Source of the DNA: Pseudonocardia sp. TRM90224
Lineage (GTDB): Bacteria > Actinomycetota > Actinomycetes > Mycobacteriales > Pseudonocardiaceae
Reading direction: 5' to 3'
Length of the DNA stretch: 33,793 nucleotides
Assembly: GCF_021245725.1 (NCBI RefSeq)
Contig: NZ_JAJGSX010000065.1
Span: forward strand, 1 to 33,793
How positions within the stretch are numbered: the first letter of the stretch is position 1; each line of letters starts with the position of its first letter. Below, in pieces: positions 15,024 through 23,121 of the stretch. Below the pieces are notes generated by a model. It saw nothing but the letters and a program-made list of their open reading frames with translations. It ran no database searches and was not told the origin of the DNA. Made by a program: the position numbers and the translations under genes.

Positions 15024-16256
15024 TCAGGACGGGACGCCGGGGGCTTCCGGGAGCACGGTCAGCGTCTTCGGCGCCGCGGGCAGGATCTTGTCGACGTACG
15101 ACTTCGTCGCCGCCGTCGTCCCGACGTCCTTGCCTGCGAGCTCCGACAGGAACCACCGGTGCTCGAGGATCTCGTGGAACATCTCGGCCGGCGCGAGCCG
15201 GTCGGTGAGCGATTCCGGCACCCGCGCGAGCGCACGGTCGTACACCTCGGAGCGCCAGCGGTGCGCCGCGACGATCTCCGGGACGGCCCGGCCCTCCTTC
15301 TGCTCGAGGTGCCCGCGGTAGCTGCGCACGTCGTTGAGCAGGCGCCGGGCCTGGTTCTCGGTCGTCTGCAGGCCGGTCAGCGCGAACAGCTGGTTGCGGT
15401 GCCGCCCGGTCTGCGCGACCTGCGTGTGCACGCGCAGCCGCGTGCCCTCCTCTGTCGTGATGAGCTCGATCTCGTCGACGTCGAAGCCCAGCTCGTTGAG
15501 CCGGTCGATGCGCTCGGCGACCCGGTAGCGCTGCTCGTCGGGCCGGAACACCTCTTCACGGGTCAGCTCGTCCCAGAGCGCTGCGTAGCGGCGGGGCAGC
15601 TGCGCGGCCACCTCGATCGGATCGACGTCGTCGGGCAGCAACCCGCCGGCCTGCAGGTCGAACAGCTCACCACCGACCCGCTCGGCGGCGTACTCGATGT
15701 CGGACACCCGCTGCCCCGGGGAGAGCGCGACGTGCATCTCGGCGGTCTCGGCGTCGACGAGGTAGGCGCCGATCCGTCCGGCGTCGGGCCGGAAGAGCGT
15801 GTTGGACAGCGAGCAGTCGCCCCAGTAGAGGCCGGCGAGGTGCAGGCGGGCGATCAGCTCGACCATCGCGTCGATCAGCTGGTCGGTCGGGTGCTCGCGG
15901 TGGCGCTGCGAGAAGACGTACCGGTAGGACATCGAGTAGTCGAGGAACCGCGTGACCAGCACCGCGTCCTGGCCGTTCGCCCGCTCCACGCACACGCCCA
16001 GCACCGAGACGGCGGGCATGCCCATGGTCTCCAGCTCGCCGAGGAGCCGGTACTCGCGGCGGGCGAGCCGCTCGTCGATCTCCTTCAGCGCGTAGACCAG
16101 CCCGTCGGTCTCGACGAACCGCACCACGTGCCGGGAGATGCCGCGGTGGGCCACCTCGAGTAACCGGTCGTCCACCCACTCCTCGAGCGGCTGCTCCCAC
16201 GGGAGCGTCAGCAGGCCGGCCGCGTGCGACGCGGGAGGCCGGAAGATGAAACGCAT
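15024..16256 (-). CDS. DUF4032 kinase-like protein
   Basis: This 410-residue cytosolic protein has an N-terminal lipopolysaccharide-kinase/protein-kinase-like lobe and a C-terminal DUF4032 region. Kinase features are Lys58 in ALKEID (ATP-binding lysine position), the catalytic-loop-like HLAGLYWGDCSLSNTLF (Asp147, Asn152) and the metal-binding YLVDAE (Asp168). The order Lys, Asp, Asn, Asp fits an active small-molecule kinase, although the loop is GDCSLSN rather than HxDxxxxN. The substrate is unknown. The start at 16256 gives the expected MRFIFRPPA N-terminus. It is the gene after fabG on the same strand (24-base gap), but a functional link is not obvious. Confidence 0.85.
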   Translation of the reverse strand: MRFIFRPPASHAAGLLTLPWEQPLEEWVDDRLLEVAHRGISRHVVRFVETDGLVYALKEIDERLARREYRLLGELETMGMPAVSVLGVCVERANGQDAVLVTRFLDYSMSYRYVFSQRHREHPTDQLIDAMVELIARLHLAGLYWGDCSLSNTLFRPDAGRIGAYLVDAETAEMHVALSPGQRVSDIEYAAERVGGELFDLQAGGLLPDDVDPIEVAAQLPRRYAALWDELTREEVFRPDEQRYRVAERIDRLNELGFDVDEIELITTEEGTRLRVHTQVAQTGRHRNQLFALTGLQTTENQARRLLNDVRSYRGHLEQKEGRAVPEIVAAHRWRSEVYDRALARVPESLTDRLAPAEMFHEILEHRWFLSELAGKDVGTTAATKSYVDKILPAAPKTLTVLPEAPGVPS

Positions 16257-16280
16257 GGACCGGATTATCCGGCCCTGCGC

Positions 16281-17042
16281 TCACGCCTTGGGGCCACCTG
16301 CCACGTAGATCACCTGTCCGGAGACGAACCCGGCGCCCTCGCTCACGAAGAACGCCACGGTGTGCGCGATGTCCTCCACCTGCCCGGCACGGGCGACGGG
16401 GATCTGCGCAGCGCGCGCGGAGACGTAGGTGTCCCAGTCCTCGCCGATGCGTTCGGCCGTCGCGCGGGTCATGTCGCTGACGATGAAGCCCGGCGCGATG
16501 CAGTTGGCCGTCACACCGAACTTGCCCAGCTCGATCGCGAGCGTCTTGGTGAAGCCCTGCAGACCGGCCTTCGCCGTGGAGTAGTTGGCCTGGCCCCTGT
16601 TGCCGAGCGCCGACGTGCTGGACAGGTTGACGATCCGGCCCCACTTGGCCTCGACCATGTACTTCTGCGTCGCGCGCGCCATCAGGAACGAGCCGCGCAG
16701 GTGCACGCCCATCACGGTGTCCCAGTCCGTTTCCGACATCTTGAACAGCAGGTTGTCGCGTGTCACGCCGGCGTTGTTGATCAGCACGGTCGGCGCGCCC
16801 AGCTCGGCGGCGACCCGCGTGACTGCAGCTTCCACCTGCTCGGCGTCGGCGACGTCGGCACCCACGGCCAGGGCCCGTCCACCCGCTGACTCGATCGCGT
16901 CGACGGTGCCCTTCGCGGCGGACTCGTCGAGGTCGATCACGGCGACAGCGAGGCCGTCGGCAGCCAGGCGCAGCGCGGTGGCCGCGCCGATCCCCCGCGC
17001 CGCTCCGGTCACGATCGCGGTGCGCTGCTGGGTGTCGGGCAT
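16281..17042 (-). CDS. fabG: FabG-type 3-oxoacyl-ACP reductase (SDR family)
   Basis: This 253-residue short-chain dehydrogenase/reductase probably reduces 3-oxoacyl thioesters with NAD(P)H. The nucleotide site is TGAARGIG (12-19), followed by NNAG (89-92), Ser141/142 and the YxxxK pair Tyr154/Lys158 in NYSTAKAG. The Asn of the classical Asn-Ser-Tyr-Lys tetrad appears to be His114 (VMGVHLRG). The C-terminal IYVAGGPKA is typical of FabG-like proteins. The ATG at 17042 follows GAGAGGAC; an upstream ATG at 17060 would place that ribosome site inside the gene. Exact substrate (fatty acid, polyhydroxyalkanoate or other) cannot be told. Confidence 0.9.
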   Translation of the reverse strand: MPDTQQRTAIVTGAARGIGAATALRLAADGLAVAVIDLDESAAKGTVDAIESAGGRALAVGADVADAEQVEAAVTRVAAELGAPTVLINNAGVTRDNLLFKMSETDWDTVMGVHLRGSFLMARATQKYMVEAKWGRIVNLSSTSALGNRGQANYSTAKAGLQGFTKTLAIELGKFGVTANCIAPGFIVSDMTRATAERIGEDWDTYVSARAAQIPVARAGQVEDIAHTVAFFVSEGAGFVSGQVIYVAGGPKA

Positions 17043-17357
17043 CTGCGGAGTCCTCTCCATCGACGGCGGTGTCGATCTGCAGTCTTCATCCCGATCCCGG
17101 AACCCGCCAAGGCCGGGTGACGCGAGTCGCCCCACGCGGCCCCCACTGGTCCAGTTGGACGGTCCCGGTGGACCGGTCGTCGGATCAGCGCGACCGCTGA
17201 TCGCACCCGATCGGGCACACGGCAACCCGTATCCGCCCTGTCACCCTGCCGTTATCTCCATGGTCAACTGTTCGAGCCGTCACAGGCGGTGACGACGTCA
17301 TCGCAGTACAGCGTCGGAACGCCGGCAACCCGATCCAAGACGAAATGCGAGGGCCCT
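17043..17357. other. Intergenic region between fabG and the arf-like locus
   Basis: This 315-base divergent region should hold promoters for both sides, but I see no convincing -35/-10 pair. Near its right end are two overlapping small palindromes, GTCAC-N5-GTGAC (17279-17293) and TGACG-A-CGTCA (17290-17300), which resemble operator half-sites. They overlap a possible GTG start at 17289. Confidence 0.5.
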
Positions 17358-18158
17358 GTGGGCGAGCGTGCGAGCGACCGATCCCCCGACCGACGACCGG
17401 CGTGGCTGCCCCTCGCGGCCGCCGGACTGGTCGTCCCCACCGTGCTGGCCGGGGTGACGTTGCTGTGGCCGCGACAGCAGATCGAGAGCGACCTCGCCGC
17501 GCAGGCGAACCAGGCGCTCGCCGCGGCCGGGTTCACCGGCGCGAGCCTGCAGGTCTCCGGTCGCGACGCCACCATCTCCGGCGTCACCGAGGCCGAGCAG
17601 CAGCGCGCGCTCGCCGCGGTGGAGGGCATCAACGGCATCCGCGTGGCCGCGTTCGGCGGACCGGCGGACCAGGGCGCGGTGCCCGCCCCGGCCGAGCCGC
17701 CGGTCCCGCCCGCCGCCGCCCCGCCGCCCGCGGTGCCGGCCGAGCCCGCGCCCGCCGAGCCCCCGGCCCCGGTGACCGCCGCACCCGCGGAGCTGGACGC
17801 AACGGCGAAGCAGAACCTGCAGGCCGGGATCAGCAAGCTGCTGGCGGCGAGCCCGATCACGTTCGGGCCGAACGTCCCCGACCTGACCGCGCAGGGCCGC
17901 GCGACCGTCGGCGACGTGCTCGCGCTGCTCGTCGCCAACCCGGGCGCGAAGGTCCAGATCGACGGGTACGTCGCGACCGGCCCCGGCGACGGCCGCTTCA
18001 CCGCGCAGCAGCTCTCCGACCGCCGCGCGGGAGCGGTCCGCGACGCACTTGTCGCCGGCGGCGTCCCCGCTGGTCAGATCACGGCGCGGGGCCTCGGCGA
18101 GGGCACCAACCCGGCCATGCAGGCGGCCGGGCGCCGCGTCGAGATCACCGTCGTCTGA
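17358..18158 (+). CDS. arfA: ArfA-like envelope protein with BON and OmpA domains
   Basis: This 266-residue protein resembles mycobacterial ArfA (OmpATb). It has one N-terminal membrane helix (about 15-36), a BON-like domain (about 42-101), a Pro/Ala/Glu-rich linker (105-147) and an OmpA-like peptidoglycan-associated domain (about 163-266, with QQLSDRRA at 217-224 and GRRVEITV near the end). In the OmpA domain the usual TDxxG segment reads VATGPGDG, so the conserved Asp is displaced or lost. I chose the GTG at 17358 because GAGGG precedes it by 7 bases; a GTG at 17289 would add 23 residues and overlaps palindromes. Two membrane-protein genes follow in the same order as arfB and arfC. Confidence 0.8.
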   Translation: MGERASDRSPDRRPAWLPLAAAGLVVPTVLAGVTLLWPRQQIESDLAAQANQALAAAGFTGASLQVSGRDATISGVTEAEQQRALAAVEGINGIRVAAFGGPADQGAVPAPAEPPVPPAAAPPPAVPAEPAPAEPPAPVTAAPAELDATAKQNLQAGISKLLAASPITFGPNVPDLTAQGRATVGDVLALLVANPGAKVQIDGYVATGPGDGRFTAQQLSDRRAGAVRDALVAGGVPAGQITARGLGEGTNPAMQAAGRRVEITVV

Positions 18159-18171
18159 GAGAGGTAGCTCC

Positions 18172-18345
18172 GTGCTCTGGTTGTTCACCCAGATCTGGGT
18201 CTGGATCGTCGTCGCGCTCCTGCTCGGCGTGCTCGCCGGGTGGCTGTTCTGGGCCCGGCCGCTCAAGCAGGCGGCCGACCAGCAGGCCCCAGACGAGCAG
18301 GACACAGCAGAAGAAGCGCGCGCAGATTCCAGCGCCACGAACTGA
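18172..18345 (+). CDS. arfB: Small ArfB-like membrane protein
   Basis: This 57-residue protein has one hydrophobic helix (about 3-28: WLFTQIWVWIVVALLLGVLA) followed by a charged, Glu/Asp-rich cytosolic tail. The GTG start is preceded by GAGAGAGG and follows the arfA-like stop by 13 bases. The N-terminal half is a short version of the start of the next protein (W-L/F-x-Q-x-W-x-W pattern, then LLxGxLLAWLF), as in mycobacterial arfB/arfC. Its role is presumably accessory to ArfA. Confidence 0.75.
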   Translation: MLWLFTQIWVWIVVALLLGVLAGWLFWARPLKQAADQQAPDEQDTAEEARADSSATN

Positions 18346-18383
18346 CCTTTCTCTTCATCCACTTCCCCTGGAGGACGTTCCCC

Positions 18384-19853
18384 GTGTCGTGGCTCTACGG
18401 TCAGACCTGGCTCTGGTACCTGATCGCCTTCGCCGTCGGCGTGCTGCTCGCCTGGCTGTTCCTCGTGCTGCCGCAGCAGCGCAGGCTCGCGGCCGCCCGG
18501 CCGCAGCCGCGCACCGATGCCGCAGGTGAGGACAAGACGGCGGCCGTGGCCGCCCCGGTTGCCGCGCCCGCCGTCGACGACGCGGTGACCGAGCGGTTCC
18601 CCGCGGTCGACCCCGCGCTCAGCACCCTCGACGCCGGGTTCAGCACGGGCCGGCACTCCGCTGACGGCGACGCCGCCGCCGTGACGACCGAGCTGCCGGT
18701 GGTCACCGAACGCACCCCCACCCCCGCGGGTGGTATCGCAGCGGCGGCGCTGGGCGCCGCGGGCCTCGCCCCGGTCACGCCGGCGCCGGAGGCAACCGAG
18801 CCGCCCGGGTCGGATGCGCCCACAACCGCGTTCCCCGTCGTCTCGGCCCAGGCCGATGAACCGCAGGCCGATGAACCGCAGGCCGATGAACCGCAGGCCG
18901 ATGAACCGCAGGCGGCAGAAACCCAGGCAGCAGAAGGGCAGCCGTCGGACGACGCCACGACCGTGATCAAGCGCCCAGAGCCGGAGCCAGACTCAGCGCC
19001 GGAGCCGGCCGCGGAAGCCACCACCGTGATCGAGCGACCGGACGCTGCGGTACCGGCAGCCGAGCCCGTCCCGGCCGCGGAGCCCGCCGAGGCTGCCGTC
19101 GCCCCGACTGCCGAGCCGACCGAGCCGACCGACACGGCCACGGCGGACGTCGAGCAGCCGGCACCCGTCGAGGCAACGGAGCGGGAAACCCCGGAGCCCG
19201 CCGAGGAAGCCACCGCAACCCCCGCGAGCGACGCACCCGAGACCGAGACCGCCAAGAGCGAAAGCCCCGAGGCCGGAAGCCCCAAGGCCGAATCCACCAG
19301 CACCGAGAGCTCCAGCTCGTCGTCCGGCACCTCGGCACTCACCATCGCCGGCGTCACGACCGCGACGGCACTTGCGAAGGCGCCCTCGAAGGCATCCATC
19401 AAGGCGACAGCGGAGCCGTTCGGCCCCGGTTCGGCCGGTCCTGCGCCGGACGGGACACCGCCCGGCGCGGAGTTCCCGATCAAGGGCAACGCGGGGTCGA
19501 AGCTCTACCACACGCCGGAGTCGCCGTACTACGGCCGCACGAAGGCGGAGGCGTTCTTCCGCTCCCCCGCCGACGCCGAGGCCGCCGGCTTCACCGCGTG
19601 GACCCGCAAGAAGGTGAGCGCCGTTGCGGTCGCGGAGGCGCCGTCGTACGAGCCGGGCCCGTACCCGGGCTCCGCGAAGCCCGCCGCGGACGGCGCCGCG
19701 CCCACCCCGGAGTTCACGATCAAGGGCAACGCCGACTCGATGCTCTACCACACCCCGGAGTCGCCCTACTTCGGACGGACCCGCGCCGAGGCCTGGTTCG
19801 ACAGCACGGATGCGGCGGAAGCGGCAGGTTTCACAGCCTGGCGGAGGCGGTAA
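18384..19853 (+). CDS. arfC: ArfC-like protein with two C-terminal 'sunset' repeats
   Basis: This 489-residue protein starts at GTG 18384 behind GGAGGAC. One membrane helix (about 9-29) is followed by a long acidic, Ala/Pro/Glu/Thr-rich and probably disordered region (about 35-355) containing a tandem ADEPQ repeat. The C-terminus has two copies of a short domain (about 363-407 and 443-487) with IKGN, LYHTPESPYYGRT / LYHTPESPYFGRT, AEAxF and EAAGFTAW. I recognise this as the 'sunset' domain found in variants of the ArfC channel accessory protein. Mycobacterial ArfC is far shorter. The two domains are separated by a spacer of about 35 residues. Confidence 0.8.
   Translation: MSWLYGQTWLWYLIAFAVGVLLAWLFLVLPQQRRLAAARPQPRTDAAGEDKTAAVAAPVAAPAVDDAVTERFPAVDPALSTLDAGFSTGRHSADGDAAAVTTELPVVTERTPTPAGGIAAAALGAAGLAPVTPAPEATEPPGSDAPTTAFPVVSAQADEPQADEPQADEPQADEPQAAETQAAEGQPSDDATTVIKRPEPEPDSAPEPAAEATTVIERPDAAVPAAEPVPAAEPAEAAVAPTAEPTEPTDTATADVEQPAPVEATERETPEPAEEATATPASDAPETETAKSESPEAGSPKAESTSTESSSSSSGTSALTIAGVTTATALAKAPSKASIKATAEPFGPGSAGPAPDGTPPGAEFPIKGNAGSKLYHTPESPYYGRTKAEAFFRSPADAEAAGFTAWTRKKVSAVAVAEAPSYEPGPYPGSAKPAADGAAPTPEFTIKGNADSMLYHTPESPYFGRTRAEAWFDSTDAAEAAGFTAWRRR
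18849..18908 (+). repeat. Four perfect 15-bp tandem repeats inside the arfC-like gene
   Basis: CAGGCCGATGAACCG occurs four times without mismatch (18849-18863, 18864-18878, 18879-18893, 18894-18908), coding for QADEP repeats in the disordered region. The unit is a multiple of three, so copy-number change keeps the frame. Confidence 0.95.
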
Positions 19854-20091
19854 GCGCAATCCCCCGACCGGTCCTTACTGTGGCGTACACCGCTCGTTCA
19901 GCGCCTTGCGACCGACCGTTCATCACGGAACGTCACGGCACTCGAACGGAAAGTGGGCTCAGGATCGATCCAGTCGCCGGATCGTTACGGCACATGGCTT
20001 TACGGATGCCGCGTACCCACGGTTAGGGTCTTCCCTCGCGCGGCCTGTCCGAGACCCGGATCGCTGGACCGCAAAGCTCTTTGGAGAACTG
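19854..20091. other. Intergenic region before the peptide importer operon
   Basis: No terminator hairpin is obvious after the arfC-like gene. A TAGGGT hexamer (20024-20029) resembles an actinobacterial -10 box, with a weak TTTACG 19 bases upstream (19999-20004). It would be a candidate promoter for the ABC importer. I see no other gene here. Confidence 0.3.
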
Positions 20092-20181
20092 ATGGCTCAC
20101 CCGCGGCCTGCTACATGCCGATGGCACGGCGACACCCGCCGCGCCCCCGATGCGCTGGTCCCACCGCACAGGGCGGTATGA
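20092..20181 (+). CDS. Possible 29-residue leader peptide upstream of the importer
   Basis: An ATG at 20092 has a good ribosome site (TTGGAGA, GGAG 5 bases before the ATG) and opens a 29-codon frame rich in Arg, Pro and His with one Cys, ending in TGA at 20179-20181. The permease start follows 7 bases after this stop, in another frame. The permease itself has only a weak, distant ribosome site, so the short ORF could serve for translational coupling or as a regulatory leader. No known leader peptide is recognised. Confidence 0.4.
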   Translation: MAHPRPATCRWHGDTRRAPDALVPPHRAV

Positions 20182-20188
20182 CACCAGC

Positions 20189-21187
20189 ATGACCGCACCA
20201 CCACAGGCCACCGGGGCCGCGGCCGCAGCAGAGCCCGAAGCCGTCATCCAGGGCATCGACAGCAAGGCGATCGTCGGGCGCTCGCTCGGCCAGATCGCCT
20301 GGCTCCGGCTCAAACGCGACAAGGTCGCGCTCGGCGGCGGCATCGTCATCGCCGTCCTGATCCTCATCGCGATCAGCGCGCTGCTGTTCGACCGCGTCTT
20401 CGGCCTCGTGAGCCCCAACGAGTTCCACCAGGAGCTCATCGACGGTTCGACGCTCGCCCCCAAGGACGCGTTCGGCGGGATGAGCGCGGAGCACCCGCTG
20501 GGCATCGAGCCGCTCAACGGCCGCGACCTGCTCGCCAGGGTCTACGCGGGTTCGTGGATCTCGCTGCTCATCGCCACCGGCGCCACGATCCTCTCGGTCG
20601 CGATCGGCACCACGCTCGGCGTCGTCGCCGGGTTCTTCGGCGGGTGGGTCGACACCCTGATCGCGCGGGCGATGGACGTCTTCCTCGCCTTCCCGCTGCT
20701 CGTCTTCGCCATCGCGTTGGCCGGTGTCATCCCCGACAACGCGTTCGGGCTGGAGGGCGAGACCCTCCGCATCGCGCTGCTGATCTTCATCATCGGGTTC
20801 TTCAACTGGCCCTACATCGGCCGGATCGTCCGCGGTCAGACGCTCTCGCTGCGCGAACGCGAGTTCGTCGACGCCGCGCGCAGCCTCGGTGCGAAGGGGC
20901 CGCGCATCCTGGCCAAGGAGCTGCTGCCGAACCTGGTCGCCCCGATCCTGGTCTACGCGACGCTGCTGATCCCCACGAACATCCTGTTCGAGGCGGCGCT
21001 GTCGTTCCTCGGGGTGGGTATCAAGCCGCCGACGGCGACGTGGGGCGGCATGCTCGCCGACGCCGTCAAGTTCTACACACTTCCGCACTTCATGCTCTGG
21101 CCGGGCCTCGCCATCTTCATCACGGTGCTCGCCTTCAACTTGTTCGGCGACGGACTGCGCGACGCGCTCGACCCGCGTTCCCGCTGA
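20189..21187 (+). CDS. Peptide ABC transporter permease, DppC type
   Basis: This 332-residue inner-membrane permease of the binding-protein-dependent type has an N-terminal helix (about 50-70), a periplasmic insertion and about five further helices. The EAA-loop that contacts the ATPase is visible as EFVDAARSLGAKGPRILAKE. Together with the second permease, two ATPases and the binding protein downstream it forms a dipeptide/oligopeptide importer. The ATG at 20189 is preferred over an in-frame ATG at 20150, which has no ribosome site. Placing the DppC-type permease first, before the binding protein, is not the usual order (binding protein-B-C-D-F). Confidence 0.9.
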   Translation: MTAPPQATGAAAAAEPEAVIQGIDSKAIVGRSLGQIAWLRLKRDKVALGGGIVIAVLILIAISALLFDRVFGLVSPNEFHQELIDGSTLAPKDAFGGMSAEHPLGIEPLNGRDLLARVYAGSWISLLIATGATILSVAIGTTLGVVAGFFGGWVDTLIARAMDVFLAFPLLVFAIALAGVIPDNAFGLEGETLRIALLIFIIGFFNWPYIGRIVRGQTLSLREREFVDAARSLGAKGPRILAKELLPNLVAPILVYATLLIPTNILFEAALSFLGVGIKPPTATWGGMLADAVKFYTLPHFMLWPGLAIFITVLAFNLFGDGLRDALDPRSR

Positions 21188-21264
21188 TCCGCCTGCCCGC
21201 GCACGACGTTTTCCCGGTCCGGCTCCTGCCGACAACCGAACCAAGAAAGAGGTGAAACGGCTCG

Positions 21265-23022
21265 ATGAAGAAACGCGCAATGCTGGCGACCGCCATGGGC
21301 GCGGTTGTTGCCATTGGCCTCGCCGGCTGCGGCGGGGGCACCACGACCGGCGGTGGGAGCTCCGGCTCCGGCGCCGCACCGGCAGCCAACGCCGCCATCG
21401 GCAAGATCTTCAACCCGTCCGACAAGAAGGGCGGGACCCTCAAGTTCGCCAACTCCGGCGACTGGGACTCGATCGACCCGGGCGACACGTACTACGGCTA
21501 CTCGTGGGACTTCATCCGGCTGTACACGAAGGCGCTGGTCACCTTCAAGAACGGGCCGGCCAAGGAGAGCCTCGAGATCGCCGGTGACCTCGCGGAAGGC
21601 CCGGGCGTCGCGAGCGACGACAACAAGACCTGGACCTACAAGCTCAAGCCGAACCAGAAGTACGAGGACGGCACCGTGATCACGTCGAAGGACGTGAAGT
21701 ACGCGGTGCTGCGCTCGTACGACAAGGAGATCTTCCCGAACGGGCCGGAGTACTTCAAGGCGCTCCTGAACTTCCCCGAGGGCTACCAGGGTGCGTACAA
21801 GTCGAAGGACGTCGACCCGACCTCGGCGATCGAGACGCCCGACGACAACACCGTCGTCTTCCACCTCAAGGCCCCGCTCGGCGACTTCGACCAGTTCGCC
21901 CAGCTGCCGCAGACCGCACCGGTCCCGGCCGCCAAGGACACCGGCGCCGCCTACAAGGACCACGTGATCTCCTCGGGTCCGTACATGTTCGAGAAGGTCG
22001 AGGTCGGCAAGGGCTTCTCGCTGGTCCGCAACCCCAACTGGGACCCGGCGACCGACCCGAACCGCAAGGCGCTGCCCGACCGCATCGAGGTCTCGACCGG
22101 CGTCGCGTCCGAGGACATCGACAACCGCCTGATCTCCGGCGACCTGCACGTCGACGTCGTCGGCACGGGAGTCGGCCCGGCCACGCTCGGCCGGGTCGTC
22201 GGCGACCCGACGCTGAAGGCGCGCACCGACAACCCGTCGATCGCGCGGCTCTGGTACACCTCGGTGAACCCGCAGGTCGCGCCGCTGGACAACATCGACT
22301 GCCGCATCGCCGTGCAGTACGCGACCGACAAGGTGGCCTACCAGACCGCGGTCGGTGGCGAGCTGTCCGGTGGTGACGTCGCCACCACGGTGATCCCACC
22401 GCTGGTGCCCGGCTACGAGAAGTTCGACCTCTACCCCGCCGGCGCGGACAACCGCGGCGACGTGGCGAAGGCCAAGGAGCACCTGGCCAAGTGCGGCAAG
22501 CCGGACGGCTTCGCGACCAACGTCGCGTACCGCGCGGAGCGCCCGAAGGAGAAGGCCGTCGCCGAGGCGCTGCAGCAGAGCCTCGCCAGGGTCGGCATCC
22601 AGGTGAACGCCAAGCCGCTCGCGCAGAAGGACTACTTCTCCGGGACCGCGGGGCGCCCGCCCTACGCCCGCCAGGAGGGCCTCGGCCTGGTCGTCAACGG
22701 CTGGCAGACCGACTGGAACGACCCGTTCGCGTTCCTCTCCCAGATCACCGACAGCCGGGTGATCAAGGAGACCGGTGGCTCGTCGAACATCTCCGTGCGG
22801 ATCCCCGAGGTCGACCAGATGCTCGACCAGATGGTGGCCAGCCCCGACGAGGCGCAGCGTGAGAAGCTCGCGACCGACATCGACAAGCGCATCATGCAGG
22901 AAGCCGTGATCCTGCCGGGCACGTACGCGAAGGCACTCGTCGTCCGCGGCAAGGGCCTGACCAACGTCTACATCAACGAGCAGTACGGGATGTACGACTA
23001 CACCGCACTCGGCCTCGAGTGA
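21265..23022 (+). CDS. ABC transporter substrate-binding lipoprotein, family 5
   Basis: This 585-residue extracellular solute-binding protein has a lipoprotein signal (KKR, hydrophobic core, lipobox LAGC with Cys22) and a Gly/Ser-rich tether (23-45). The mature protein has the family 5 (DppA/OppA) features KKGGTLKFA near the N-terminus, LAEGPGVASDDNKTWTYKLK and a DITFTLR-like segment SKDVKYAVLRSYD. It captures peptides or a similar ligand for the importer; the true ligand cannot be told. A ribosome site (GAGGTGA) lies about 10 bases upstream. A strong hairpin follows the stop. Confidence 0.93.
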   Translation: MKKRAMLATAMGAVVAIGLAGCGGGTTTGGGSSGSGAAPAANAAIGKIFNPSDKKGGTLKFANSGDWDSIDPGDTYYGYSWDFIRLYTKALVTFKNGPAKESLEIAGDLAEGPGVASDDNKTWTYKLKPNQKYEDGTVITSKDVKYAVLRSYDKEIFPNGPEYFKALLNFPEGYQGAYKSKDVDPTSAIETPDDNTVVFHLKAPLGDFDQFAQLPQTAPVPAAKDTGAAYKDHVISSGPYMFEKVEVGKGFSLVRNPNWDPATDPNRKALPDRIEVSTGVASEDIDNRLISGDLHVDVVGTGVGPATLGRVVGDPTLKARTDNPSIARLWYTSVNPQVAPLDNIDCRIAVQYATDKVAYQTAVGGELSGGDVATTVIPPLVPGYEKFDLYPAGADNRGDVAKAKEHLAKCGKPDGFATNVAYRAERPKEKAVAEALQQSLARVGIQVNAKPLAQKDYFSGTAGRPPYARQEGLGLVVNGWQTDWNDPFAFLSQITDSRVIKETGGSSNISVRIPEVDQMLDQMVASPDEAQREKLATDIDKRIMQEAVILPGTYAKALVVRGKGLTNVYINEQYGMYDYTALGLE

Positions 23023-23061
23023 CCTTCGTCGTCCGTCCTTCGAGCGTGTGAGGTAGGTGAA

Positions 23062-23114
23062 GGCCCACGGACGGCCGGGCCGGGGTGATCCGCCCCGGCC
23101 CGGCCGTCCGGGCC
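23062..23114. terminator. Very stable intra-operon hairpin
   Basis: A perfect 17-bp stem (23069-23085 with 23093-23109) with a TGATCCG loop is extended by GGCCC/GGGCC (23062-23066 with 23110-23114) around a 2-base bulge. No T-tract follows. It lies between the binding-protein gene and the DppB-type permease gene and occupies the place where the permease ribosome site would be. It probably causes partial termination or mRNA protection, which would raise the binding protein level over the permease. Confidence 0.8.
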
Positions 23115-23121
23115 ATCCACA

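Noticed and set aside
14872..15156. A minus-strand 94-codon frame overlapping the start of the Cys-rich peptide gene
   Set aside because: It runs through repeat A2 and the end of the DUF4032 gene, has no ribosome site and no protein-like character.
17289..17357. Longer N-terminus for the ArfA-like protein from GTG 17289
   Set aside because: It overlaps two palindromes and has a weak ribosome site, whereas GTG 17358 has GAGGG at proper spacing. The longer form is not excluded.
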